From positions 57,736 to 121,735 of the forward strand of contig JAZDJP010000097.1 of NCBI GenBank assembly GCA_043803805.1: a DNA stretch of 64,000 nucleotides, written 5' to 3'. The DNA is from JAZDJP01 sp043803805. Lineage in GTDB: Bacteria; Planctomycetota; JAZDJP01. Below, piece after piece: positions 35,300 through 43,817 of the stretch. The first letter of the stretch is position 1. Each line of letters begins with the position of its first letter. Under the pieces are notes generated by a model. The model saw only the letters and a list, made by a program, of their open reading frames with translations, was not told the origin of the DNA and made no database searches. The position numbers were made by a program, and so were the translations under genes.

Positions 35300-35962
35300 A
35301 TGCGCCCCTGCGCCACGACACGGGAATCGGAACTCTCTCCGGCGGAACTGGATTGCCTTGTCGGAATCCTCCGCGCGGGACGCCTCCGGGGAACTCACCT
35401 GGAAATCGGCACCGCGGCCGGAGGCACGCTCTGGAGAATAATGACCTCCGGCCCCGCGGAAATCCGGCCGCGGTTTGCCGTCGTGGATCCCATGCGGTAT
35501 TTCCCAAACCAATTGGATGTCGTCCGGGAAAACCTTCGGGAACATGGGATCGCCCCCGACGGGGTGGATTTCCGGATCTCCACGAGCCGGGAGGCGCTCC
35601 GGGCGGCCCGCCTCCGGAAAGAATCCTTTGACTTCATGCTGGTGGACGCCGGCCACAAAATCCGCCATGTCACCGAGGATCTCGGATGGGGGGATCTCCT
35701 GGCGGCCGGGGGCATCCTCGCCCTCCACGACTACTCCCCCGCCGAACCCGGCGTCATGCTGGCCGCGAACCGTTTCCTTCGCCGGAACCCCCATTACCAT
35801 CGCGAGCTCCACGTGGAACGGCTTCTCGTCCTCCGAAAAACAGCATGCGCGTCCCGGCCCGAGGTCACCGCGTCCGACCGGCTCCGGGCCCTTGTCCTGA
35901 CCCCCTGGCTGCAGATGAGACGAAACCTGAAAAAACGGATGGGGACAAAATCCGCGTCATGA
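35300..35962 (+). CDS. Class I methyltransferase (Methyltransf_24-like)
   Basis: A 220-aa protein. Motif I is THLEIGTAAGGTLWRIM near residue 33. FAVVDPMRYFPNQ marks the acidic-strand region. FDFMLVDAGHKIRHVTEDLGWGDLLAAGGILALHDY is the VDADH-like block followed by the D-Y end typical of this group (quoted in parts here: FMLVDAGHKIRHV, GGILALHDY). It is likely to modify glycan or lipid intermediates of the surrounding locus. It ends in an ATGA overlap with the GT9 gene. The start is possibly leaderless. Confidence 0.83.
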   Translation: MRPCATTRESELSPAELDCLVGILRAGRLRGTHLEIGTAAGGTLWRIMTSGPAEIRPRFAVVDPMRYFPNQLDVVRENLREHGIAPDGVDFRISTSREALRAARLRKESFDFMLVDAGHKIRHVTEDLGWGDLLAAGGILALHDYSPAEPGVMLAANRFLRRNPHYHRELHVERLLVLRKTACASRPEVTASDRLRALVLTPWLQMRRNLKKRMGTKSAS

Positions 35963-37017
35963 AATCCCTCCCGGTCAATCTCCCCGAGGAACCCCGGATC
36001 CTCCTCATCCGGTTCCGCAATCTCGGGGATGTTGTCATGACGACCTCCGTGCTTGAAGCCCTCCGGATGTTCCGCCCACGCGCCCAAGTCACGTTCGCCA
36101 CCGAGGAGCGTTACCGTGATGTCGTCGCGTTTCACCCGCTTGTCCGAAGCGTCCATCTCCTCCCCTCCAATGACCGCATGCCGCCCGATGAGATCCGCTT
36201 CGCGTGGGAACTCCGCCGACGCCGGTTCGATGCCGTGATCGATCTCCAGGGGAATGACCGCTCCGCCGTCCTTTCCGCGCTGGCCCGCGCCCCGGTTAAA
36301 ATCGGGTTCACTTACCACCAGAAATTTTCCACCTTTCATATCACGCTTCCGCCCCCGGGCGACGCCGAACATCGGATGCTTGTCGGCCTGCGAACACTGG
36401 GCCCCCTGGGATGGACAGGCAACGGGACTTCCCCTCCCCCACCCCTCACGCACACGACGCCCCTCCTCCGGGACCGCGCGGAGGCGATCCTGGCCCGCCA
36501 TGACTGTGAAGAGGGCACGCTCCGAATCGCCGTGAGCCCCGGCGCCCGAACCCGCCACAAGCAATGGGATCCCATTCATTTCGCCGCCACCCTCGACATT
36601 CTGGCGAAACGCGTCGAAGCGGTGTTTATCGTATTGTGGGGCCCCGGCGAGGAGGAAACCGCGCGGATCATCGTCGGACGGACGACGGCCCCGATCGTCC
36701 CCGCCGGCGCCCTTCCCGTGGGGGAAACGGCCGCGATTCTGGCACGCTGCCGGCTGTTCATCGGAAATGACAGCGGTCTGGGGCACCTTGCGGCGAGCGT
36801 CGGAGTGCCCTCGCTCATCCTCTTCGGGCCTACCAGCGAATCACGCTGGCGCCCCTGGGGGGACGGCCATCGCACATTGCGACGATTCGGCCCCTGCCCC
36901 GGTTGCCCCTACGCCTGCAAACCGACCGACCGGAGCGCATGCCTCGAAACCATCCGCCCGTTTGAAGTGGCGGAAACCGCGGCGTCCATGCTCGTTGACA
37001 CCCCGGCATTGGACTGA
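35959..37017 (+). CDS. Glycosyltransferase family 9 (heptosyltransferase-like)
   Basis: A 352-aa GT9 enzyme. N-terminal RILLIRFRNLGDVVMTTSVLEALR, mid-region VSPGARTRHKQWDP and C-terminal FIGNDSGLGHLAASVGVPSL with ILFGPTSESRWRPWG are diagnostic. A C-terminal Cys cluster (CPGCPYACKPTDRSAC) resembles that of other GT9 members. Second heptosyltransferase-like gene in the locus; it probably builds the LPS inner core with the KDO made through kdsB. Translationally coupled to the upstream methyltransferase. Confidence 0.9.
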   Translation: MKSLPVNLPEEPRILLIRFRNLGDVVMTTSVLEALRMFRPRAQVTFATEERYRDVVAFHPLVRSVHLLPSNDRMPPDEIRFAWELRRRRFDAVIDLQGNDRSAVLSALARAPVKIGFTYHQKFSTFHITLPPPGDAEHRMLVGLRTLGPLGWTGNGTSPPPPLTHTTPLLRDRAEAILARHDCEEGTLRIAVSPGARTRHKQWDPIHFAATLDILAKRVEAVFIVLWGPGEEETARIIVGRTTAPIVPAGALPVGETAAILARCRLFIGNDSGLGHLAASVGVPSLILFGPTSESRWRPWGDGHRTLRRFGPCPGCPYACKPTDRSACLETIRPFEVAETAASMLVDTPALD

Positions 37018-37023
37018 TAGGAT
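36995..37023 (+). promoter_or_regulatory. Sigma70-type promoter upstream of DUF3108-kdsB-pyrG
   Basis: TTGACA (36995-37000) and TAGGAT (37018-37023) with a 17-base spacer. It lies at the end of the GT9 gene. The transcript would begin near 37030 and run through the 153-base palindrome at 37058-37210 before reaching the gene at 37231, so the mRNA leader would contain that hairpin. Confidence 0.65.
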
Positions 37024-37057
37024 GGCCGCTTCGTTCACGGAAATTGCGCGGTGAGTC

Positions 37058-37210
37058 GCTGTTCAACAATAACTGCTTCATTCGGGACGGCGATGCATCC
37101 CCTCCGGCTGCGTTGCTCGTCGGTTGCGTACCTCTTGGTACGCGCCCTTCTCACGCCTTGCCGGAGGGGCGCCTCACCGTCCCTCGGTGAAGCATTTATT
37201 ATTTCACAGC
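37058..37210. repeat. 153-bp imperfect palindrome (intergenic repeat-like element)
   Basis: The two halves are inverted copies of each other. Outer arms: GCTGTTCAACAATAACTGC against the complement of GCATTTATTATTTCACAGC, followed by TTCA/TGAA and GGGACGG/CCGTCCC. Middle arms: CCCCTCCGGC/GCCGGAGGGG. Centre: GCGTACC-TCTT-GGTACGC. It has no coding capacity that looks real. The shape fits a MITE or large REP-type element, or a long 5' leader hairpin. Confidence 0.75.
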
Positions 37211-37230
37211 TCCTGACCGTGATACCCCAA

Positions 37231-38100
37231 ATGACAACCCACCGGCTCCGGGCCGGCCTTTTTCGTTTCGTGCCCCTCGTCGCCATCCTCATCGCCGGAT
37301 CGTCGCCCCCCATGTCGTTTCACACCGGATCCGCGAAGCCCCGGGAGACGTCCCCCCTCATTTCCGGTCCCGTCCCGGGCCTGACATTGAAATACGTCGT
37401 TCGATGGGACGGCATCGCGGCGGGACACGCCACCTTTTCCTTCGAGAAATCCACGCTGGACGGGAAGGATCGCCTCCATTTCAAGGCCGCGGCCACATCG
37501 AATTCCATGGTTTCGATGTTCTACAAAGTGTCGGATCTCATCGAAACCTACCTGGACGATCAAGGCGTCCCCCTCCGCTTCGAGAAGCACCTCCGTGAAG
37601 GGAAACGCATCAAAGACGAGGTCATCGCGTTCGACCGGGACAAGAATCGCGCCATTTATTTCGATACCCGCGGAGAAACCCCGAAGATTCTCTGCGACAT
37701 GGAAACGCCCGCGGACAGCCAGGACCCCCTGTCCGCCATCCTCTTCCTGGCAAAGGGCCCGCTCTCGAAGAACGAACCGGCCCGCATGACGGTGAACACC
37801 GACCGGCGCAACTGGGATCTTTCGTTCGAGCTTGTCCGCGAGGAACGCCTGGACCTCCGGAATATCGGGGAGATGGACACCCTTGTCCTCAAGCCGAAGG
37901 CGGAATTCGACGGCATCCTTCTCGACAAGGCGAAGAACGTGATGCTCTGGGTGGACCGGCACTCCCGTCTGCCGGTTCTGGTTGAAATCGACATCCCCAT
38001 CGGCTCCGTCACCATCACGCTGTGGAAAATAGACGACCCCGTCTTTGGCCCGACCCCCCCGCCGAAGAAAGAGACGCCCCCGCAACGGAGAACGCCGTGA
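37231..38100 (+). CDS. DUF3108 domain protein, exported
   Basis: A 289-aa protein with an N-terminal hydrophobic segment (residues ~10-25, FRFVPLVAILIAGSS) that is probably a signal peptide. The DUF3108 beta-sandwich follows: LKYVVRWDGIAAGHATFSFE, SMFYKVSDLIETYLDDQGVP, FEKHLREGKRIKDEVIAFD, and NVMLWVDRHSRLPVLVEI near the end. DUF3108 proteins are periplasmic and of unknown function, often next to LPS or nucleotide-sugar genes. The start at 37231 was chosen because the longer frame runs into the palindrome. It overlaps kdsB by 4 bases (GTGA). Confidence 0.82.
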   Translation: MTTHRLRAGLFRFVPLVAILIAGSSPPMSFHTGSAKPRETSPLISGPVPGLTLKYVVRWDGIAAGHATFSFEKSTLDGKDRLHFKAAATSNSMVSMFYKVSDLIETYLDDQGVPLRFEKHLREGKRIKDEVIAFDRDKNRAIYFDTRGETPKILCDMETPADSQDPLSAILFLAKGPLSKNEPARMTVNTDRRNWDLSFELVREERLDLRNIGEMDTLVLKPKAEFDGILLDKAKNVMLWVDRHSRLPVLVEIDIPIGSVTITLWKIDDPVFGPTPPPKKETPPQRRTP

Positions 38101-38822
38101 ACGCCGTCATCATCATCCCCGCGCGTTACGATGCGAAACGGCTTCCGGGAAAGCCCCTTCTCGACGGGACCGGAAAAACCCTCATCGAACACGTCTACCG
38201 CCGGGCGCTTGAGGCGCGCCTCGCCTCCGACGTCCTGGTGGCCACCGATGACGAACGGATCGCCCTGGCGGTGGCCGCGTTCGGCGGCCGGTGCGTCATG
38301 ACATCCCGGAACTGCCCCAGCGGCACGGACCGCGTCGCCGAGGTGGTGCGCGGGCTCATCCCCGCCCCGGAAGCGATCGTGAATCTTCAGGGAGATGAGC
38401 CGGAAATGGATCCGGATTATATCGACACGGTCATACGGTCGCTCGCGGAGGATGGGACCGCGGACATCGCGACGCTGGCCGCACCGGTGACCGACCCCGC
38501 CCGTTATTCCCCGCCCCAGGCCGTGAAGGTGGTGACGGATCCGGACGGATATGCCCTTTACTTCTCCCGGGCCCCCATCCCGTTTCCCCGGGAGGACGCC
38601 CCCGAATACCTCATCCATATCGGACTTTATGCCTACCGACCCGCGGCGCTCCGGCGCCTCGCGTCCCTTTCCCCGACGCCCCTGGAACGAAAGGAAGGGC
38701 TTGAACAATTACGCGCCCTCGAACATCATATGCGCATTCGTGTCGCAATCGTCACACGCGAAACGCACGGGATCGACACACCCGGGGATTACGAGGCATT
38801 CGTCCGGAGGATGAACCCATGA
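38097..38822 (+). CDS. kdsB: 3-deoxy-manno-octulosonate cytidylyltransferase
   Basis: A 241-aa CMP-KDO synthetase that activates KDO for lipid A-core assembly, strong evidence for an outer membrane with LPS. Motifs: IIIPARYDAKRLPGKPL at the N-terminus (nucleotide binding), ATDDERI, SGTDRVAEV, NLQGDEPEMD and the C-terminal HIGLYAYR with LERKEGLEQLRALEH and IDTPGDYE. It starts with GTG in a GTGA overlap and ends in an ATGA overlap with pyrG. Confidence 0.96.
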   Translation: MNAVIIIPARYDAKRLPGKPLLDGTGKTLIEHVYRRALEARLASDVLVATDDERIALAVAAFGGRCVMTSRNCPSGTDRVAEVVRGLIPAPEAIVNLQGDEPEMDPDYIDTVIRSLAEDGTADIATLAAPVTDPARYSPPQAVKVVTDPDGYALYFSRAPIPFPREDAPEYLIHIGLYAYRPAALRRLASLSPTPLERKEGLEQLRALEHHMRIRVAIVTRETHGIDTPGDYEAFVRRMNP

Positions 38823-40480
38823 AACGCGCGAAACGGCACACGGTCAAGCACATCTTCATCACCGGCGGGGTCGTATCCTCCCTCGGGAAAGGACTCACGT
38901 CCGCGTCCATCGGCGCGCTTCTGGAGAGCCGGGGGCTCCGGATCCGCATCCAGAAGCTCGATCCCTATCTCAACGTGGATGCGGGAACGATGAACCCCTA
39001 CCAACATGGGGAGGTCTATGTCACGCGGGATGGCGCGGAGACGGACCTGGACCTGGGCCATTACGAACGGTTCACGAACGCCCTCATTACACGGGACTGC
39101 AACGTCACGACGGGAAGCATCTACAACCGCGTCATCCGGAAGGAGCGCGCCGGGGAATACCACGGGGGAACCGTCCAGGTCATTCCCCATGTCACCGACG
39201 AGATCAAGGCCTCCATCCGCCGTCTTGTCAACGCCGACGCGGACGTCGTCATCACCGAGATCGGCGGGACGGTGGGTGATATCGAGAGTTTGCCGTTCCT
39301 CGAGGCCATCCGCCAGTTCGGCCAGGAGGTGGGCCGCGGGAATGTCCTCTTCATCCATCTCACCCTCATCCCGTACCTCAGGGCGGCCGGTGAGATCAAG
39401 ACAAAACCCACCCAGCACAGCGTGGGCACGCTGCGGGAGATCGGCATCCAACCCGACATTTTGATATGCCGCACGGAGCGGCATATCTCCGACGACGCCC
39501 GGGCGAAAATCGGGCTGTTCTGCAATCTTTCCACCGACCGCGTCTTCGAAGAGATGGATGTCACCCACAGCATCTACGAGCTTCCCCTGGTCCTCGCCTC
39601 CCAGAAACTGGACCAGATCATCGTGGACGGACTCGGGCTCCGCACCCCGCCCCCGAAGATTGCCCGCTGGCGACGCGTCCTGGATGTCATCAAACACCCG
39701 TCCCGCGAGGTTGAAATCGCCGTCGTCGGCAAATACATCACTCTCCAGGACGCCTATAAATCCGTTGATGAGGCGCTCCGTCATGGCGGGATCGACAACG
39801 GCGTCCTCGTGAAAATCCGCAAGATCGAGGCCGAGTCGCTCGAAACGGGAGACCCCGCGCGAATCCTCGACGGCGCCGATGGCATCCTTGTCCCGGGCGG
39901 TTTCGGCCATCGCGGCATCGACGGGAAACTGCGCGCCATCCGCCATGCCCGCACCCGGAAGGTGCCCTTCCTTGGAATTTGCCTGGGGATGCAGTGCGCC
40001 GCCATCGAATTCACCCGGAATGTCCTCCACCAGGCCGGCGCCAACAGCACCGAATTCGACGCGGCGACACCGGCGCCCGTCATTGATCTCCTTCCCGACC
40101 AGAGGGAGGTGAAGACCATCGGCGGAACGATGAGACTCGGAAGCTACCCCTGCGTTGTCCGCCACGGCACGCGGACCCACCGGGCCTACCGCGCCACCAT
40201 CGTGCACGAACGCCACCGCCACCGGTTCGAAGTCAATCCCGCGTTCCGCGAGAAACTCGAGGCGGCCGGGCTCGTCCCCTCGGGAATTTCCCCGGACGGG
40301 CGCCTTGTCGAGATCGTGGAACTCCGCGGCCACCCCTGGTTCATCGGGACCCAGTTTCATCCGGAATTCCAATCCAAGCCCACACGCGCCCATCCCCTGT
40401 TCCGGCACTTCATCCGGGCCGCCCTCGAACACGGCGCCAGGAACCGCAAACCCAAAACCCGAAGGGAGACACGCGCATGA
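38819..40480 (+). CDS. pyrG: CTP synthase
   Basis: A 553-aa glutamine-dependent CTP synthase, converting UTP to CTP. The N-terminal synthetase domain starts KHIFITGGVVSSLGKGLTSA. The C-terminal class I glutaminase has the nucleophile Cys in FLGICLGMQC and the His-Glu pair in GTQFHPEF. CTP is the co-substrate of KdsB, so the linkage with kdsB is functional as well as positional; such a kdsB-pyrG order is common. 4-base overlaps on both sides. Confidence 0.97.
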   Translation: MKRAKRHTVKHIFITGGVVSSLGKGLTSASIGALLESRGLRIRIQKLDPYLNVDAGTMNPYQHGEVYVTRDGAETDLDLGHYERFTNALITRDCNVTTGSIYNRVIRKERAGEYHGGTVQVIPHVTDEIKASIRRLVNADADVVITEIGGTVGDIESLPFLEAIRQFGQEVGRGNVLFIHLTLIPYLRAAGEIKTKPTQHSVGTLREIGIQPDILICRTERHISDDARAKIGLFCNLSTDRVFEEMDVTHSIYELPLVLASQKLDQIIVDGLGLRTPPPKIARWRRVLDVIKHPSREVEIAVVGKYITLQDAYKSVDEALRHGGIDNGVLVKIRKIEAESLETGDPARILDGADGILVPGGFGHRGIDGKLRAIRHARTRKVPFLGICLGMQCAAIEFTRNVLHQAGANSTEFDAATPAPVIDLLPDQREVKTIGGTMRLGSYPCVVRHGTRTHRAYRATIVHERHRHRFEVNPAFREKLEAAGLVPSGISPDGRLVEIVELRGHPWFIGTQFHPEFQSKPTRAHPLFRHFIRAALEHGARNRKPKTRRETRA

Positions 40481-40917
40481 CCAGCGAAACCCCCGAACCC
40501 GCCGGCCCGCACATCCAAAAAAGGGTGGACGAAAGCTGGAAGGAGCAGGCCGCCATCGAAAAACGGAAACTGGCCACCCCGCCGGCGCCGCCGCCCAAGA
40601 AAGCCAGGCCGGGGACGAAACCCGGATCAAAACCGGATGAGGCCGATGCCGAGTTCATGAATTTTATTTCAGGGCTCGCCAGCCAGGCGCTCATTCACTT
40701 CGGCGACGTCCCCCATCCCATGACCGGACGGTCGGAAAAAAATGCCGACGAGGCGCGGTACATGGTTGATCTCCTCGCGATGCTTCGGGAAAAAACCGAG
40801 GGGAATCTGTCGGAAAAGGAGATCCACGTCTTCGATGGTCTTCTCTACGACCTCCAGATGCGTTTCGTCAAGATATTCCAGTCCGGAACCGCCCCGACAC
40901 GCAAACCACCGGCATGA
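40477..40917 (+). CDS. DUF1844 domain protein
   Basis: A 146-aa protein with a disordered Pro/Lys-rich N-terminus (1-55) and a C-terminal DUF1844 helix bundle: FMNFISGLASQALIHFGDVPHP, then EARYMVDLLAMLREKTEGNLSEKE (quoted in parts: VDLLAMLREKTEGNL) and LYDLQMRFV. The function of DUF1844 is not known. Its place between pyrG and an HDOD gene is conserved only as a small soluble co-transcribed protein here. 4-base overlaps on both sides. Confidence 0.85.
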   Translation: MTSETPEPAGPHIQKRVDESWKEQAAIEKRKLATPPAPPPKKARPGTKPGSKPDEADAEFMNFISGLASQALIHFGDVPHPMTGRSEKNADEARYMVDLLAMLREKTEGNLSEKEIHVFDGLLYDLQMRFVKIFQSGTAPTRKPPA

Positions 40918-41795
40918 CCATCCCCGAACCCGCCCAACCCCGGACGGACCTGAAATCCATCGTTTCCTCCATCAGGGAGCTGCCGACGCTGCCCCAGGTT
41001 GTCATGACCATCATGCGCCTGGTGGACGATCCATCGAGTTCCGCGCGGGACATCAACCGCGTCATGTCCCAGGACCCCGCTCTCGCCGGAAAGGTCCTGC
41101 GTCTGGTGAACTCGGCCTACTACGGCCTGCCGAAAAAGGTCGTCGGCCTCGGGCATGCCATTGTCATTCTCGGTTTCAACACCATCAAAAGCGTGGCCCT
41201 GAGCGCATCCATCTTCGACCTCTTCCGCGATGTCGGCAAGGCCGGCCGGCTCGACAAGAAACAGTTCTGGCGGCACTCCATCGGTTGCGCCTGCGTGGCG
41301 CGAATGGTGGCCCGGATGAGCGGGAAGGCGGATGCCGAAACGGCCTTCGCGGCGGCGTTGCTCCACGACATCGGGAAACTCATCCTCGACCAGCATGCCC
41401 GCCCCGTCTTCGGCCAGGTGCTGGCGGAGGCCCAGGCGCGCGGGCTCCTCTTCCACGAGGCCGAACGGGAACTCCTTGAGACGAACCACGCCGAGATCGG
41501 ATTCTGGCTCACTCAACAGTGGAATTTTCCGCCGGAACTCGCCAATACGATCCGCGACCACCACACTCCGGCCGAGGAAATTCCCATAACGCCCCTCGTG
41601 GCGCTCGTGGCGATCGCCAACCAATTCTGCGAGTCGCGCCAGCTCGGCGCCAGCGCCAACTTCCGGGTGCCCATCGTCCCCCCCGAGGCCTACGCGACGC
41701 TCAACATCACGCCGGAACGCGTGGAGGGCATGACGGACGCGCTCGTCGAGGAGATCCTCGATGCCGAGGAATTCATGAATCTGGCCGCATCGTGA
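40914..41795 (+). CDS. HDOD domain signalling protein
   Basis: A 293-aa protein with an HDOD domain (residues ~15-210): LPTLPQVVMTIMRLVDDP, the VMSQDPALAGKVLRLVNSAYYG helix and the retained HD pair in ALLHDIGKLILD. HDOD proteins are stand-alone or output domains in bacterial signalling, and most lack catalytic activity even where HD is kept. The C-terminal ~80 residues are helical. No attached receiver or GGDEF domain is present. It overlaps the DUF1844 gene (ATGA). Confidence 0.9.
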   Translation: MTIPEPAQPRTDLKSIVSSIRELPTLPQVVMTIMRLVDDPSSSARDINRVMSQDPALAGKVLRLVNSAYYGLPKKVVGLGHAIVILGFNTIKSVALSASIFDLFRDVGKAGRLDKKQFWRHSIGCACVARMVARMSGKADAETAFAAALLHDIGKLILDQHARPVFGQVLAEAQARGLLFHEAERELLETNHAEIGFWLTQQWNFPPELANTIRDHHTPAEEIPITPLVALVAIANQFCESRQLGASANFRVPIVPPEAYATLNITPERVEGMTDALVEEILDAEEFMNLAAS

Positions 41796-41806
41796 CGGAG
41801 GGCATG

Positions 41807-42856
41807 ATGAAGACATGGCGTTTCGGAATCATCGGCTGCGGGGCCATTTCCGACTTTCATGCCCGGGCCATACAGGATCTGAAGAACGCAAAACTGGTGG
41901 CGGCGTGCTCGCGCGCTCCCGCCAACACCGCCCGCATCTCCCGGGAGTTCGGGGCAACCCCCTACGACAACGCCGAGGCGATGCTCGACCGGAAGGACAT
42001 CGACATCGTCACCATCTGCACGCCGAGCGGCGCCCATCTCGAATATGTCCGCATGGCGGCCGAACGGGGCAGGCATGTCATCGTGGAAAAACCCCTGGAG
42101 ACCACCCTTCTCCGCTGTGACGAGGCCATCCGCGCCTGCCGCAAGGCCGGCGTGACGCTCGGGGTCATCTTCCCTTCGCGATTCCACGAGGCATCCGCGC
42201 TTGTCAAGCAGGCCGTTGACACGGGACGCCTGGGCCGCATCACGCTCGGGGATGCCTACGTGAAGTGGTGGCGCACCCAGGATTATTACGACAAGGGCGG
42301 CTGGAAAGGCACGCAAAAACTCGATGGCGGCGGCGCCCTGATGAATCAATCCATCCACAACGTGGACCTCCTCCAGTGGTTCATGGGACGCGTGACCTCC
42401 GTCGCCTCCTTCACGGCCACACTCGCCCACGAGCGGATCGAGGTCGAGGACACGGCCGTGGCCGCCCTTCGCTTCGAAAGCGGCGCCCTCGGAGTACTCG
42501 AAGGCGCCACGTCGGCATTCCCGGGTTTTCTCAAAAAAATCGAGATCTCGGGAACCCAGGGCACGGTGGTGCTTGAAGAAGAGGACATTCTCGTCTGGTC
42601 GTTCGCCCGGGAGGAAAAAGGCGACGCCGGGATCCGGGAGAAATTCGCCCGTCGCACGTCGGGGAAGGGCGGGGCGGCCGATCCCATGGCCATCAAACAC
42701 GACGGCCACCGCCGGCAAATCGGGGAATTTCTCCAGGCCCTGGAGTCCGGCCGGGAACCTCTGGTAAATGGCGAGGAGGGACGCAAGTCCGTGGAGATCG
42801 TTCTGGCGGTCTACGCGTCGCAGGCGCAGGGCAGGGCCGTGGCGCTTCCGCTATAA
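41807..42856 (+). CDS. Gfo/Idh/MocA-family NAD(P)-dependent oxidoreductase
   Basis: A 349-aa oxidoreductase. The Rossmann NAD(P) motif is FGIIGCGAISDFHARAIQ at the N-terminus, then the EKPLETTLLRCDEAI block (Lys of the EKP motif). The C-terminal substrate domain contains GGALMNQSIHNVDLLQWFMG with the conserved HxxD-type His/Asp. The substrate is likely a sugar or nucleotide sugar; the nearby LPS genes suggest a role there. The start at 41807 was chosen because GGAGG lies 5 bases upstream of this second ATG of an ATGATG pair. Confidence 0.92.
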   Translation: MKTWRFGIIGCGAISDFHARAIQDLKNAKLVAACSRAPANTARISREFGATPYDNAEAMLDRKDIDIVTICTPSGAHLEYVRMAAERGRHVIVEKPLETTLLRCDEAIRACRKAGVTLGVIFPSRFHEASALVKQAVDTGRLGRITLGDAYVKWWRTQDYYDKGGWKGTQKLDGGGALMNQSIHNVDLLQWFMGRVTSVASFTATLAHERIEVEDTAVAALRFESGALGVLEGATSAFPGFLKKIEISGTQGTVVLEEEDILVWSFAREEKGDAGIREKFARRTSGKGGAADPMAIKHDGHRRQIGEFLQALESGREPLVNGEEGRKSVEIVLAVYASQAQGRAVALPL

Positions 42857-42863
42857 AAAAACA

Positions 42864-42892
42864 CCACGGCCGGGAGGTCATCCCGGCCGTGG
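42864..42892. terminator. Bidirectional intrinsic terminator
   Basis: CCACGGCCGGGA (42864-42875) and TCCCGGCCGTGG (42881-42892) form a perfect 12-bp stem with loop GGTCA. On the minus strand the stem is followed by TGTTTTTTTAT, a classical T-run, so it terminates the LysM gene and its operon. On the plus strand it ends the oxidoreductase gene with an A-run before it. Confidence 0.9.
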
Positions 42893-42919
42893 CCCAATCA
42901 CAACTCAACTCATTCAATT

Positions 42920-43741
42920 TCAATACGTTACCGTGGCGTGAGGCGTCCTCGCGGGGCCACTGGTCACCGGAGGAGTGGCCTCCATCGGCCGGAACGGATC
43001 CCGCATCGGCGCCTCTTCGATGACATCCCCGCCCTTCCCCGGAAGAACCAGTTTCTGCCCGATCTTCAGGTTGTCGTCGGTAAGATTGTTCGCATCCCGG
43101 ATCTTTTTGGCCATGTTCCCATCGCCATAGGTCTCCTTGGCAATCTTCCACAGGGAATCGCCCTTCTTCACCGTGTAGGATTTTCCACCGCCTGTCGCGC
43201 CGCCATGGGTATCGGAAATCCGATCATGGCCCTTGTTCGGCGCCGCGGGGATGACCAGTTTCGTGCCGATTTTCAGGTTGCGTGGATTGACACCGGGATT
43301 GGCCTTCGAAATCAGAACGTGCTTGGACTCATCCCCGTAATAACGCTTGGCGATACCGCCCAATGTGTCGCCCTTCGCGACAACGTGGGTCTCCTCGCGT
43401 CCGCCGGCCGGTAAGTCACCATCAACAACGGTCCCGCCAAAATCGCCCGCCACGCCCGGCCCCGGCCCCCCCATCAGGCCGCCGTCGCCCGCGGCAGGTC
43501 CACCCACCCGGATGTTCATCGTGTCTCCTCCCGTCGGGCCTCCCGCGACCACGAGCGGCGTGGCCGGAGTCGCCGCCACCACCGGCAGGGGGGACGTGTC
43601 AACACCGGGCGTCACGACAGCGTCCTCCGTCGGCAGGCCGATACCGCTGTCGCCCGTGTTGTTGTTCCGGCGCCAGATGATCACAAAGAGGACAATCAGA
43701 ACCGCCCCCACCACGAGACCAATCTTGATATCCTTGCGCAT
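42920..43741 (-). CDS. Membrane-anchored protein with two LysM domains
   Basis: A 273-aa protein. A single membrane helix at residues ~7-23 (IGLVVGAVLIVLFVIIW) anchors it. A Gly/Pro/Val-rich linker spans ~30-115. Two LysM peptidoglycan-binding modules follow (HVVAKGDTLGGIAKRYYG..., residues ~118-166; YTVKKGDSLWKIAKETYG..., ~188-236). The tail is Pro-rich. It probably tethers to or senses peptidoglycan in the periplasm. AAAGGAG precedes the ATG. Last gene of the minus-strand operon, possibly also from its own promoter at 43789-43817. Confidence 0.9.
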   Translation of the reverse strand: MRKDIKIGLVVGAVLIVLFVIIWRRNNNTGDSGIGLPTEDAVVTPGVDTSPLPVVAATPATPLVVAGGPTGGDTMNIRVGGPAAGDGGLMGGPGPGVAGDFGGTVVDGDLPAGGREETHVVAKGDTLGGIAKRYYGDESKHVLISKANPGVNPRNLKIGTKLVIPAAPNKGHDRISDTHGGATGGGKSYTVKKGDSLWKIAKETYGDGNMAKKIRDANNLTDDNLKIGQKLVLPGKGGDVIEEAPMRDPFRPMEATPPVTSGPARTPHATVTY

Positions 43742-43788
43742 GGCGTTCTCCTTTAAAAGACACGGTCGACTTTCATTTCCCGCCCGTT

Positions 43789-43817
43789 ATGATATTCATT
43801 CCTCCCGCCCAATTCAA
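43789..43817 (-). promoter_or_regulatory. Internal promoter of the LysM gene
   Basis: On the minus strand TTGAAT (43817-43812) and TATCAT (43794-43789) are 17 bases apart. The -35 box overlaps the end of secDF. Confidence 0.55.

Noticed and set aside
37051..37230. Upstream extension of the DUF3108 gene
   Set aside because: These codons fall inside the 153-bp palindrome and the signal peptide starts at 37231.
38789..40630. 613-codon open frame on the minus strand
   Set aside because: It is the antisense of pyrG, whose motifs are unmistakable; high GC makes long antisense frames common.
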